The translations under genes and the position numbers were made by a program. Under the pieces are notes generated by a model. That model saw only the letters and a list, made by a program, of their open reading frames with translations. It was not told the DNA's origin and ran no database searches. This document shows positions 1-7,111 of a stretch of 32,261 nucleotides of DNA, in pieces. Source of the stretch: Clostridia bacterium (GTDB lineage Bacteria > Bacillota > Clostridia > TANB77 > CAG-508). The first letter of the stretch is position 1. Each line of letters starts with the position of its first letter. The DNA lies in assembly GCA_022790975.1 (NCBI GenBank), contig JAAVYF010000049.1, positions 1 through 32,261 of the forward strand. The letters run 5' to 3'.

Positions 1-1
1 A

Positions 2-175
2 CGTTGTATTAATGAATATCGTAATACTTTAACTCTATATACAAATGGGCAAGCAGTTTTTTTGACAGAATTAAAAGATTATCAAATTGCTACTTGTGAA
101 CCAGTTATTCAATCACGCAGACCAAATAATCGAATAGATAAAATACGCCATATGTTTAATAAAAAAGAAAATTAA
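2..175 (+). CDS. 3' end of an unrecognised gene (partial)
   Basis: An open frame enters from the left edge and ends at TAA 173-175, giving 57 C-terminal residues. The tail is basic and hydrophilic, ending with residues HMFNKKEN. No motif was recognised. It belongs to the element by position and codon use. With only the end available no function can be offered. Confidence 0.5.
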   Translation, partial: RCINEYRNTLTLYTNGQAVFLTELKDYQIATCEPVIQSRRPNNRIDKIRHMFNKKEN

Positions 176-205
176 GTTACTATTCGCTAAATTACAATTT
201 CTATT

Positions 206-251
206 ACTCTACGATAAGTAGGTTGTTAATTCTAAAAAAATACATTATAAT
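206..251 (+). promoter_or_regulatory. Promoter with operator-like repeat, copy 1
   Basis: A -35 TTGTTA (224-229), a 16-bp spacer and a -10 TATAAT (246-251) lie upstream of the 273 regulator gene. Immediately upstream of and overlapping the -35 is a block (206-235) containing the inverted pair CTAC-GATAA-GTAG. The same block recurs at 922-951 before the next operon, which suggests one regulator controls both. The neighbouring HTH protein is the obvious candidate, by inference. Confidence 0.7.
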
Positions 252-272
252 TTTAAATAGGAGGAACTTAAG

Positions 273-857
273 ATGGATAACTATGTAACAGGTAAAATTA
301 TAAAAGAATTAAGAGAGAAGAATAATCTAACTCAATTAGAATTAGCAAATATAATAGGAGTAACAGATAAAACTATTTCAAAGTGGGAAACATATCGAGG
401 ATTACCAGATATTTCATTATTAGAATCATTAGCAAAAGCATTAAGTGTTTCAGTTATTGAATTAATGGATGGCGAACATATTATTAATAAAAATATATCA
501 AGTAATATGCGTAAATCTAATTTATATGTTTGCCCTGTATGTGGCAATGTTTTTCATACCATAGGAGAAGGACTTATAGCTTGTTGTGGTGTTACATTAC
601 CAAAATTAGAAGCAGAGTTAGAAAATGACAAACATATTATAAATTGTGAAATAATAGATGATGAATATTATGTTTCTATCAATCATGAAATGACAAAAGA
701 GCATTATATATCATTTATTGCTTATATTACTGATAATAAATGTGAGTTTGTTAAGTTATATCCAGAGCAAAATGCAGAAACAAGATTTCAAAAGAGAGGA
801 AAAGGTGTTATATATATTTATTGCAATAGAGATGGACTGATTAAAAAAGTCATATAG
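273..857 (+). CDS. XRE-family regulator fused to a desulfoferrodoxin-like domain
   Basis: A 194-aa protein. Residues 8-65 form an XRE helix-turn-helix (LTQLELAN...TDKTISKWE). Residues about 85-194 resemble desulfoferrodoxin/superoxide reductase. They include a desulforedoxin-like C87-x2-C90...C104-C105 cluster, then K120-H121, H138 and H144 in a HEMTKEHYI block, and C184-N-R-D187. In superoxide reductases the active iron is held by four His and one Cys, with the last pair in a CNxH motif. Here the final His is Asp187, so full reductase activity is doubtful and an iron or redox sensor role is more likely (inference). The start follows GGAGG with good spacing. A hairpin terminator follows directly, so it is monocistronic. 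Its promoter shares an operator-like repeat with the next operon. Confidence 0.85.
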   Translation: MDNYVTGKIIKELREKNNLTQLELANIIGVTDKTISKWETYRGLPDISLLESLAKALSVSVIELMDGEHIINKNISSNMRKSNLYVCPVCGNVFHTIGEGLIACCGVTLPKLEAELENDKHIINCEIIDDEYYVSINHEMTKEHYISFIAYITDNKCEFVKLYPEQNAETRFQKRGKGVIYIYCNRDGLIKKVI

Positions 858-869
858 AATATATTTTTT

Positions 870-902
870 ATAGGTGTAAAGAAATTTACATCTATTTTTT
901 TG
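870..902 (+). terminator. Rho-independent terminator
   Basis: Stem ATAGGTGTAAA (870-880) pairs with TTTACATCTAT (885-895) around a GAAA loop, with one G-U pair, followed by a run of T. It ends the 273 regulator unit. Confidence 0.85.
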
Positions 903-921
903 CTTTATTTGATTCTTGCTA

Positions 922-967
922 ACTCTACGATAAGTAGGTTGTTAATTCTAATAAAGCCTTTTATAAT
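922..967 (+). promoter_or_regulatory. Promoter with operator-like repeat, copy 2
   Basis: The block 922-951 is an exact copy of 206-235, including CTAC-GATAA-GTAG. It is followed by -35 TTGTTA (939-944), a 17-bp spacer and -10 TATAAT (962-967). It drives the 1015-3855 operon. The repeat and the similar downstream bases suggest duplication of one regulated promoter. Confidence 0.7.
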
Positions 968-1014
968 TGTAAATGAGAGGAATAATATTAAATAAGATAG
1001 AAAGGGGATAAATA

Positions 1015-1359
1015 ATGGATATAAAAAGAAAAAAAGAATTATTAAACGAATGGAAAAATAGGCATCCTGAAATTGGAGTATTTATTATAAAATGTAAAAT
1101 TACTGGAGATGGATTTGTAGGTATTTCTAAAGATTTACAAAAAGAATTTAATAGTCAAAGATTTAAACTATCATCAAAACTTCATCCAAATAAAGAACTT
1201 TCAAAGTTATGGGAAGAATATGGAGAAAATAACTTTGAATATGCTATAGAAAAAGTTTTAAAATATGAAGATCCAAATGATGATTATACAGAGGAATTGG
1301 AAGAACTTTTAGAAAAATATTTATTAGATAAACCACAAGCAAGGAGGATTGGAAAATGA
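1015..1359 (+). CDS. GIY-YIG nuclease-like protein
   Basis: A 114-aa protein resembling the short GIY-YIG family proteins common in Firmicutes. It begins MDIKRKKELL, then GVFIIKC and GFVGIS at the places of the GIY and YIG strands, then QRFKL, HPNKELSKLWEEYG and PQARRI near the end. Both signature tyrosines are replaced (GVF and FVG), so nuclease activity is uncertain although the family call is good. The start follows AAAGGGG. The stop overlaps the next start as ATGA, indicating translational coupling. It is first in a three-gene operon with a DUF6530-like protein and an AAA+/VWA protein. Confidence 0.75.
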   Translation: MDIKRKKELLNEWKNRHPEIGVFIIKCKITGDGFVGISKDLQKEFNSQRFKLSSKLHPNKELSKLWEEYGENNFEYAIEKVLKYEDPNDDYTEELEELLEKYLLDKPQARRIGK

Positions 1360-1820
1360 ATGAAAATATTGTAATAGGTGCAGAAAATTATAATAAAGTA
1401 GATGGAAGAAATGCTTATCATTCTAAAATAAAGAAATTGACTTTAGGAAAGCCACATTTAGAAGAAAATAAAATAATGCAAATAGCTTTACAAATTTGGA
1501 AAGAAAATGGAAAAGGAGAATTGGAAATAGATACAGAACTTCCAATACACCAAATATTTGATTTAATGATATTTTTAAGTCGAACACTCCTTTATTTTAA
1601 AGAAGCATATCGTATGCCTTTACTATATAATCCTGAAAATCCAACAATAGAACGAATTGGAATACAAGGAGAGGCTTTACCTATTGAAGTTTATATGCAA
1701 AACCCTAATATTAATAAAGATATACAAGAATTTGCACAAACTTTGAATAATTTAGGAGAAATAACAGGAGAACGATTACGAGTATTAACACAAATTATAG
1801 AAGAACTGGAGATGTACTAA
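1356..1820 (+). CDS. DUF6530-like protein
   Basis: A 154-aa soluble protein without a membrane segment. Features include NYNKVDGRNAYHS near the start, ELPIHQIFDLMIFLSRTL in the middle, then NPENPTIERIG and a C-terminal ITGERLRVL. The pattern agrees with my recollection of DUF6530 family proteins, which have no known activity; I could not check this by alignment. Its start overlaps the upstream stop (ATGA), and one base separates its stop from the AAA+/VWA gene, so all three are probably made together. Function unknown. Confidence 0.6.
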   Translation: MNENIVIGAENYNKVDGRNAYHSKIKKLTLGKPHLEENKIMQIALQIWKENGKGELEIDTELPIHQIFDLMIFLSRTLLYFKEAYRMPLLYNPENPTIERIGIQGEALPIEVYMQNPNINKDIQEFAQTLNNLGEITGERLRVLTQIIEELEMY

Positions 1821-1821
1821 A

Positions 1822-3855
1822 ATGGAACAAAAATATTTTTTAAATCCAAATAGAAAACTAACAAAAGAAGAAAAATCACTAATTTGGAAAAAGCCAATAT
1901 CTCATATTACAAGTGAAGCTGAAATTCGTATATGTAAGGCAGTAAAGAATAATTGGAATAAAAGTGAAATGAAGCTAACTAATATTTTATTAGAAGGGGA
2001 TTCAGGCTCTGGAAAAACAGAGCTTGCAAAAGCATTATCTACTGACTTTGGATTACCTTATACAAAAATTACTTGTTTTGCAGATATGGATAAATCAGAT
2101 ATTTTAGGTGCTATTCTACCTGTTTCTGAAAGCGAAGAAAATGGAAGTGCAATAAAATATCAATATTATCCATCTGAAATTGTACGAGCTTATGAAAATG
2201 GATGGCTATTAGAAATTCAAGAACCAACAGTAATTAGAGATGCAGCTGTTTTAATGGCACTTAATTCAGCACTTGAGCTAGATGGAAGTATTAACTTACC
2301 AGATAGAATCGTTCATAGACATCCTGATTTTATAGCGATAATTACTACAAATCGAGGATATAATGGATGCAGACCATTAAATGAGGCACTTCGTGATAGA
2401 ATAGGGCATGTTGAAAAAATGGATTTACCACCTATCCAAGTTATGGTAGAAAGAGCTATACAAAAAACAGGATATACCAATATGGAAGTATTAAATTTAT
2501 TTGCACAAACTATTGTATGTTTAGATCAAACAGCAAAAGCAAATGCAATTAAAGGTGTAGCAGGTATGCGTTCTTATTTTTATTGGATAGATGCAGTAAT
2601 GGAAGGAAATGCTGTGATAGATTCACTTTATCATAAAGTAATCTATAAAATAACAACAGATGAAGAAGAAATTGAAATATTAAATCAATCATTAAAAAAG
2701 CAAGAAATTTTATCTAAACTAGAGGAAATTCTTATACCAAAAGGTAAAACAAATGGAGAAGTATTAGAATTAAAAGCAGATGGAAATTTTGAAACGAAAC
2801 AAACTTTACAAAAAGAAAATAAAGAGCCTGCTGTAGAATTACGAAGGAGATCAGATAGTGAAGGTGAATCAAATAAGACTTTGGAAAGTTCTGTTCAAAC
2901 AAAAACAATAGATATAGAAGAAGATGGAAAGGCAATTTACCATGAATTAAGCAAAGAAGAAGATAAAAAAATACAAGATGAAAAAATGTCCTTTCGCAAG
3001 AAATTAAATAGTGAGGCAAGAAATGCAGTAAAAGGTTCTATTCATGAAAATATTAAAATGATAGTTCATAGACCAGAGCCAAATGAAGAAGAAAGAAAAG
3101 AATATTATAAGGTTGTTTCAGAGCTTTATCCAATTATTCAAGAACTTTCAAATAAAACAAAACCAATTTTAGAACATGAGATAGCAGCAAGTCAGTCAAA
3201 TAATAAAATGTATGGAAATAATTTTCATCCTGAAAAAGTAGTTTATTCTGATTTTAAATACTTTTCAAAGAAAAGTCCACCAGATGAAAAGCCAACACTT
3301 GCAGTTGCTTTAAGAATAGACCAGTCAGCTTCAATGAATGCTTTTGGTAGGTTAGAAATTGCTAAGAAATCAGCTACTTGTGTTTATGAATTTTGTAAAA
3401 AGTGTAATATTCCAATACTAATTTATGGAGATACTGCTGACCGTTCACCAAAAGAACAAATGTCTATGTATTCCTATATTGATTGGAATAATTCAAAACT
3501 AAATGATGCAGCATCCTTAATGTGTATAAAAAGTATTAGTAATAACAGAGATGGAATGGCTATGCGAATTTTAGCAGAAAAATTAGTAAAAGTACCACAC
3601 ACCACAAAACTTTTAATTAGTATTAGTGATGGTATGCCGAAAGCCCTTCCAGATTATAGTGGAAATATTGCTATTCAAGATATGAAGAAATTAATTAAAG
3701 AATATACTCGAAAAGGAATTACATTTTTGGCAGCTGCAATAGGTCAAGATAAAGAAACTATTTGCGATATTTATGGTAATGATAGATATATAGATATTAC
3801 AGATTTAAAAGAGTTACCAGCAAGATTAGTGAAAACTATTGCAAGATATTTGTAG
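1822..3855 (+). CDS. MoxR-like AAA+ ATPase fused to a VWA domain
   Basis: A 677-aa protein. The N-terminal AAA+ module has Walker A GDSGSGKT at 59-66 and a Walker B-like WLLEIQEP around 128-135. A charged, Glu/Lys-rich linker covers about 300-400. The C-terminal VWA domain has the MIDAS signature D500-x-S502-x-S504 and a later acidic D603-G. MoxR ATPases normally work with a separate VWA protein as a chaperone or metal-insertion pair; here both are in one chain, with the order also seen in CobS/CobT-type partners. It is last in the operon with the GIY-YIG-like and DUF6530-like proteins and is followed by a terminator. The substrate is unknown. Confidence 0.85.
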   Translation: MEQKYFLNPNRKLTKEEKSLIWKKPISHITSEAEIRICKAVKNNWNKSEMKLTNILLEGDSGSGKTELAKALSTDFGLPYTKITCFADMDKSDILGAILPVSESEENGSAIKYQYYPSEIVRAYENGWLLEIQEPTVIRDAAVLMALNSALELDGSINLPDRIVHRHPDFIAIITTNRGYNGCRPLNEALRDRIGHVEKMDLPPIQVMVERAIQKTGYTNMEVLNLFAQTIVCLDQTAKANAIKGVAGMRSYFYWIDAVMEGNAVIDSLYHKVIYKITTDEEEIEILNQSLKKQEILSKLEEILIPKGKTNGEVLELKADGNFETKQTLQKENKEPAVELRRRSDSEGESNKTLESSVQTKTIDIEEDGKAIYHELSKEEDKKIQDEKMSFRKKLNSEARNAVKGSIHENIKMIVHRPEPNEEERKEYYKVVSELYPIIQELSNKTKPILEHEIAASQSNNKMYGNNFHPEKVVYSDFKYFSKKSPPDEKPTLAVALRIDQSASMNAFGRLEIAKKSATCVYEFCKKCNIPILIYGDTADRSPKEQMSMYSYIDWNNSKLNDAASLMCIKSISNNRDGMAMRILAEKLVKVPHTTKLLISISDGMPKALPDYSGNIAIQDMKKLIKEYTRKGITFLAAAIGQDKETICDIYGNDRYIDITDLKELPARLVKTIARYL

Positions 3856-3903
3856 TATGGATATATTTTGTGTTATAATCATCTCGACAACTTACAATTT
3901 ATA

Positions 3904-3937
3904 AAATAGTAGTATTTACAAAATACTGCTATTTTTT
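3904..3937 (+). terminator. Rho-independent terminator
   Basis: A long AT-rich hairpin: AAATAG-T-AGTATTT pairs with AAATACT-G-CTATTT around a short ACA loop, followed by T's. It closes the AAA+/VWA operon. Confidence 0.8.
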
Positions 3938-3964
3938 ATTGACAAGAAAAAACAAAAGTAGTAT

Positions 3965-3992
3965 TATAATGTAAGGTAAACCTTACAGGAGG
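3965..3992 (+). promoter_or_regulatory. -10 box, palindromic operator and SD of the XRE/deformylase pair
   Basis: -10 TATAAT lies at 3965-3970. A perfect palindrome TGTAAGGT-AA-ACCTTACA covers 3970-3987, so it overlaps the end of the -10 and the likely transcription start. AGGAGG (3987-3992) follows at once. A TTGACA at 3939-3944 is the best -35 but leaves a 20-bp spacer, longer than usual. Autoregulation by the 3997 XRE protein is the simple reading. Confidence 0.7.
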
Positions 3993-3996
3993 CAAA

Positions 3997-4251
3997 ATGA
4001 AAAATAGAGTAAAAGAATTGAGAGAAAAACTTGGACTTACTCAAGAACAATTAGGAAATATGGTAGGAACATCAAGACAAGCTATTATTGATATTGAAAA
4101 GGAAGAAACAGAGCCATCTATTTGGTTGGCTTATGATATAGCACAGGTATTTCATAAAAAAATAGAAGAAGTCTTTTTATTTAATGAAAGTGTGAGAAAA
4201 TCGAGAGCAGAATCAAGTAGGAGGATTAAAAATGGCAATAAGAAAAATTAG
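3997..4251 (+). CDS. XRE-family transcriptional regulator
   Basis: An 84-aa protein, essentially one helix-turn-helix domain (residues 3-62: VKELREKLGLTQEQLGNMVG, then SRQAIIDIEKEE) with a short basic tail. It has the size of the small Cro/C-type autoregulators. It starts 4 nt after AGGAGG. Its 3' end overlaps the deformylase start by 20 bp, so the two are co-expressed. The palindrome across its promoter is the likely binding site. Confidence 0.85.
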   Translation: MKNRVKELREKLGLTQEQLGNMVGTSRQAIIDIEKEETEPSIWLAYDIAQVFHKKIEEVFLFNESVRKSRAESSRRIKNGNKKN

Positions 4252-4696
4252 AACATTTGATGATGAAATATTAAGAAAAAAAAGCAAAATAGTAGAAAAA
4301 GTAGATAATAAAATAAAGTTAATATTAGATGATATGGTAGAAACTATGTATAATACTGAATGTGGAGGAGGATTATCTGCTTGTCAAGTTGGAATATTAA
4401 AACAATTAGTAGTTATTGATGTTGGAGAAGGACTATTAAAACTTGTCAATCCTAAAATTATAAAAGAAGAAGGAGAGCAAATTGTTGATGAGGGATGTTT
4501 GAGTTTTCCAGATGTTTGGGGAAAAGTAAAAAGACCAATAAAAATTGAAGTTGAAGCATTAAATGAAAATGGAGAGAAAATTGTAATTAAAGGTAAAGGC
4601 ATATTAGCACAATGCTTATCACACGAAATTGATCATTTGAATGGAATCGTATTTACGAGTAAAATTATAGAATATATCAATTTTTATAAAAATTAG
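4232..4696 (+). CDS. def: Peptide deformylase
   Basis: A 154-aa metalloenzyme that removes the formyl group from the N-terminal methionine of new proteins. All three family motifs are present: motif 1 GGGLSACQ (45-52, with Ser for the usual first Ala), motif 2 EGCLS with metal ligand C89, and motif 3 HEIDH with H131, E132 and H135. The length fits bacterial enzymes. It should therefore be active. It is an accessory copy on a mobile element, placed behind an XRE gene with 20 bp overlap. It could add capacity or resist deformylase inhibitors; that is inference. Confidence 0.9.
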   Translation: MAIRKIRTFDDEILRKKSKIVEKVDNKIKLILDDMVETMYNTECGGGLSACQVGILKQLVVIDVGEGLLKLVNPKIIKEEGEQIVDEGCLSFPDVWGKVKRPIKIEVEALNENGEKIVIKGKGILAQCLSHEIDHLNGIVFTSKIIEYINFYKN

Positions 4697-4773
4697 TTCT
4701 ATGAATTACAATATGAAAAATATGTAGTTGATGACTGGATTATTTTTGCTAAAATTTACAAATAAAATCCTTA

Positions 4774-4795
4774 TATCTAGTAGTTGACTACATAT
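4774..4795. repeat. Palindromic block shared with the 5406 promoter
   Basis: The block around 4774-4795 contains GTAGT-TG-ACTAC (4780-4791) inside TATCTAGTAGTTGACTACAT. A related block, TATCTAGGAGTTGACTGGAT, lies at 5406-5425 and forms the -35 region of the next gene. A third partial copy with GTAGTTG and GACTGGAT lies near 4723. They bracket the 4943 XRE gene and could be its binding sites. Confidence 0.45.
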
Positions 4796-4895
4796 AAAAA
4801 ATAATCAACATTAAAACAAAAATACTTATTTTTCAACAAAATACTTCTTTTTTTCTAAACAAAACACCAGAACATTATGTAGTTGGTGCATTGTG

Positions 4896-4922
4896 TATAT
4901 TGAATCGCAAATTCAATATAAT
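4896..4922 (+). promoter_or_regulatory. 10-bp inverted repeat over a -10 box
   Basis: TATATTGAAT (4896-4905) and ATTCAATATA (4911-4920) are perfect inverted repeats separated by CGCAA. The right arm overlaps a TATAAT at 4917-4922. No clean -35 was found. The position just upstream of the 4943 XRE gene suggests its own operator. Confidence 0.6.
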
Positions 4923-4942
4923 AAGAAAAAAAGGAGGTAGGT

Positions 4943-5278
4943 ATGGAAACTTCAAATGAGCAAATTAACAAAAGCCTTGGAGCAATTTTTCAAGAATATA
5001 GACTAAAGAACAATATAACACAAGAAAAATTTGCTGAAGAACTAACTAAATCTACAAAAACTATCTCTCAAATTGAAACTGGAAAAGATGGTACAAGCAA
5101 AAAGACCGATATAGATTTTATGAACTATTTAGAAATTGCACCTAACATTTTATATAAGGACTTTATCACTAATCCAACATTAAAGAAAAAGATAGAGATT
5201 AGTGAGAAAATCAGCGATCTAGAGTCTAGTAAAATAGAAGCATTATTCCAAATTGTAGAAGTTTTGAAGAATCTATAA
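4943..5278 (+). CDS. XRE-family transcriptional regulator
   Basis: A 111-aa protein. The helix-turn-helix spans about residues 12-67 (GAIFQEYRLKNNITQEKFAEEL, then TKTISQIETG), followed by an alpha-helical tail with lysine- and glutamate-rich residues, probably for dimerisation. It starts after GGAGG with the usual spacing. A strong hairpin terminator follows. The inverted repeat over its -10 and repeated GTAGTTG blocks upstream suggest autoregulation. Confidence 0.8.
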   Translation: METSNEQINKSLGAIFQEYRLKNNITQEKFAEELTKSTKTISQIETGKDGTSKKTDIDFMNYLEIAPNILYKDFITNPTLKKKIEISEKISDLESSKIEALFQIVEVLKNL

Positions 5279-5308
5279 TGAGAATATTTTTGATAAGTAG
5301 ATGTATTG

Positions 5309-5340
5309 AGAAAGCTAACGAAAATTGGCTTTCTTTTTAT
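5309..5340 (+). terminator. Rho-independent terminator
   Basis: Ten-bp stem AGAAAGCTAA (5309-5318) with TTGGCTTTCT (5325-5334), one G-U pair, loop CGAAAA, followed by TTTTATTTT. Confidence 0.9.
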
Positions 5341-5415
5341 TTTGTAGAATTTTGTCGGAAAATTTTTTTTACATTGGTATTACTGAACTAAAAACAAATT
5401 TCCAATATCTAGGAG

Positions 5416-5443
5416 TTGACTGGATAAAAAAATGTTATATAAT
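5416..5443 (+). promoter_or_regulatory. Promoter of the 5475 gene
   Basis: -35 TTGACT (5416-5421), a 16-bp spacer and -10 TATAAT (5438-5443). The bases around the -35 repeat a block found at 4774, so it may be under the same regulator. Confidence 0.75.
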
Positions 5444-5474
5444 GTATATCGTAATCATATTGGAGGGAACAAAG

Positions 5475-5660
5475 TTGAAAAATAGCAAAATAGAAGAACT
5501 AAATAAAAGAACTATACTTCTATTGGAAAAGACCAAAAAGGAATATAAAAAGTTTGCAGAGGAAAGAAAACAACTATATTGCTATTTAGTAGATAAAGAT
5601 GATTTAACGAAATGGGAGAAATATGTGGAACAATTAGAAAAAATAATAAATGAGAAATAG
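5475..5660 (+). CDS. Small charged protein, unknown
   Basis: A 61-aa helical protein rich in Lys and Glu with several heptad-like leucines, possibly a short coiled coil. The start is taken as TTG 5475 because GGAGG (5462-5466) and a consensus promoter lie just upstream. The longer reading from 5325 would run through the promoter and the preceding terminator. No family recognised. Confidence 0.6.
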   Translation: MKNSKIEELNKRTILLLEKTKKEYKKFAEERKQLYCYLVDKDDLTKWEKYVEQLEKIINEK

Positions 5661-5821
5661 ATAATATGATAATCTTGAAAAGAGGAGGTTGTATAGAAAG
5701 AGAAAATTAACAAAAAGCAACTAATAAATATGCCTTATATGTAGTAATAAATGTAACAAAATATTTTTTAAAATAAACTTTATAAAAGGTTTACAAAATA
5801 AGTGAAAGAGAGGATTTTGTT

Positions 5822-6349
5822 ATGGAAAAAACAAGAGAAATTGTTATGCTTGAAAATAATATCTATGAAAAGGTAAACAGAGATAAAATTATTGTAATTG
5901 GAAAAGATGTTTACGAAAAGGTAAATGATAATGCTAGATTAGTAATACCACATCCTAAAAAGGAGAAAACACAAAATGAAAATGAAGTAATACTTGATGG
6001 AATAGGCAGAATACGATTGGCACAAAGTATTATGAATAAGATGAATATAAAAACAGGATATAAATTAGATGTATATGCTAGTGGTAGAAATATCATTATT
6101 AAAAAACTAGATGTTAAGAAAAGTGCAACAAGAGAAACAAAAATGATTATAGAAAATAAGTATGAGGTAAAAGTGCAAATAAGCAATCTTGACTTTGGAG
6201 ATAATCATAATATAACTACAATAGATGAGTTTGGAAATATTTTAATCTGGAATGATATAAGAAAGAAAATTGGAATTGTAGAAAATGATAAGTTAAAAGT
6301 TTGTATTAAAGAAGATATGATTATTTTAATACCAAAGAAAAAATATTAA
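5822..6349 (+). CDS. Protein with two AbrB-like DNA-binding folds
   Basis: A 175-aa protein. Residues 57-96 read as an AbrB/SpoVT swapped-hairpin domain (LDGIGRIRLAQSIMNKMNIK, then GYKLDVY and IIIKKL). Residues 132-172 repeat the pattern (IDEFGNILIWNDIRKKIGI, NDKLKV, MIILIPKK). The N-terminus has a short internal repeat around YEKVN at 15-19 and 31-35. AbrB-type proteins normally have one such half and dimerise; two in one chain could give a pseudo-dimer. A transcription regulator of the element is the likely role. The start follows GAGAGGA. Confidence 0.7.
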   Translation: MEKTREIVMLENNIYEKVNRDKIIVIGKDVYEKVNDNARLVIPHPKKEKTQNENEVILDGIGRIRLAQSIMNKMNIKTGYKLDVYASGRNIIIKKLDVKKSATRETKMIIENKYEVKVQISNLDFGDNHNITTIDEFGNILIWNDIRKKIGIVENDKLKVCIKEDMIILIPKKKY

Positions 6350-6435
6350 ATTTTTTTGCAGTAACTGATGTGTACTACATATCAAAATGCCAAAATAAAA
6401 AACAAATAACTACTACAAAAGTAATAGAAATTTGT

Positions 6436-6693
6436 TTAATTAAAATATTGGTCAGTATTCTCAAATAATTGTTGTTCTTTGATACCTAGAACTTTACAAA
6501 TTGCTTTTTGCTCATAATCTCTAACAAATAAAGTATGATTCTCTATATGAGATATATCAGAATTATAAAGAGTGACTCCTAGAAGTGCAACTTTATCAGC
6601 TAATTCTCTTTGAGATAAACCTTTTAATTCTCTATACTTTTTTATATTAGAGCCAACAATGTTTTGATGACCATTTAAATTTTTGGTTTTCAT
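6436..6693 (-). CDS. XRE-family transcriptional regulator (minus strand)
   Basis: An 85-aa protein with helix-turn-helix in the middle (NIKKYRELKGLSQRELADKV, then NSDISHIENHT), which recognises DNA as a small repressor. ATG 6693 is chosen over a longer TTG start at 6729, because AAGGGGTGG lies just before the ATG and nothing resembling an SD precedes the TTG. It is divergent from the 6782 gene. The short AT-rich gap between them probably holds both promoters, an arrangement typical of a local repressor. Confidence 0.75.
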   Translation of the reverse strand: MKTKNLNGHQNIVGSNIKKYRELKGLSQRELADKVALLGVTLYNSDISHIENHTLFVRDYEQKAICKVLGIKEQQLFENTDQYFN

Positions 6694-6781
6694 TATATTA
6701 TTATTCCACCCCTTAACTAAAATAAACAAAATAATAATATAATATTTTTTTGTCCTATGTGTTGCGTACCAGTTAGCAAGA

Positions 6782-7093
6782 ATGGAAAAGAAAGGAAAAA
6801 TGAAAAAAATGGATATTGAAAACTGGGATTATAAATATCATAATAATCCAATGATTGATATAAGAAAAGAATTAACTGATAATCAGTTAGAGATAATAAA
6901 GAAATTAGGAATAGAGGTAAAAGACAAGATATATACAGAATATGACTATGAGTGTTTAAAAGGTGCATTATCAGAATACATACAAGATGATGAGGAGGAA
7001 TATACTCCAAAATCACTTGATGAAAAAAATGTGGATAAGGAGGAGTTTGAAGAACTTATAAAAAGGATTGATGAAATAGACGAAAATATGTAA
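6782..7093 (+). CDS. Acidic protein, paralogue of the next gene's N-terminus
   Basis: A 103-aa protein (97 if ATG 6800, which follows AAAGGA, is the start). Residues about 25-100 closely match residues about 14-95 of the following gene: IDIRKELTDNQLEIIKKLGI versus IDLKKELTNKDLAIIEKL, then a Y-T/Q-x-YE block and a final FEEL/FDYL...IDEID/SEIDKK block. It looks like a partial tandem duplication. No known family was recognised. It lacks the sigma-like C-terminus of its neighbour and could act as a competitor or partner (inference). Confidence 0.55.
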   Translation: MEKKGKMKKMDIENWDYKYHNNPMIDIRKELTDNQLEIIKKLGIEVKDKIYTEYDYECLKGALSEYIQDDEEEYTPKSLDEKNVDKEEFEELIKRIDEIDENM

Positions 7094-7111
7094 AAACTAA
7101 AGTAGATAGGG

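Noticed and set aside
3939..3970. Full TTGACA/TATAAT promoter before the 3997 gene
   Set aside because: The boxes are good but 20 bp apart, too far for a standard promoter, so only the -10 and the palindrome are claimed.
4780..4812. Promoter with TTGACT at 4784
   Set aside because: No -10-like sequence lies at a suitable distance; treated as part of a repeat.
5325..5474. Upstream extension of the 5475 gene
   Set aside because: It would begin inside a terminator and run through a consensus promoter; the SD supports TTG 5475.
5689..5724. Eleven-codon frame after GAGGAGG
   Set aside because: Too short and with a TTG start; no other support.
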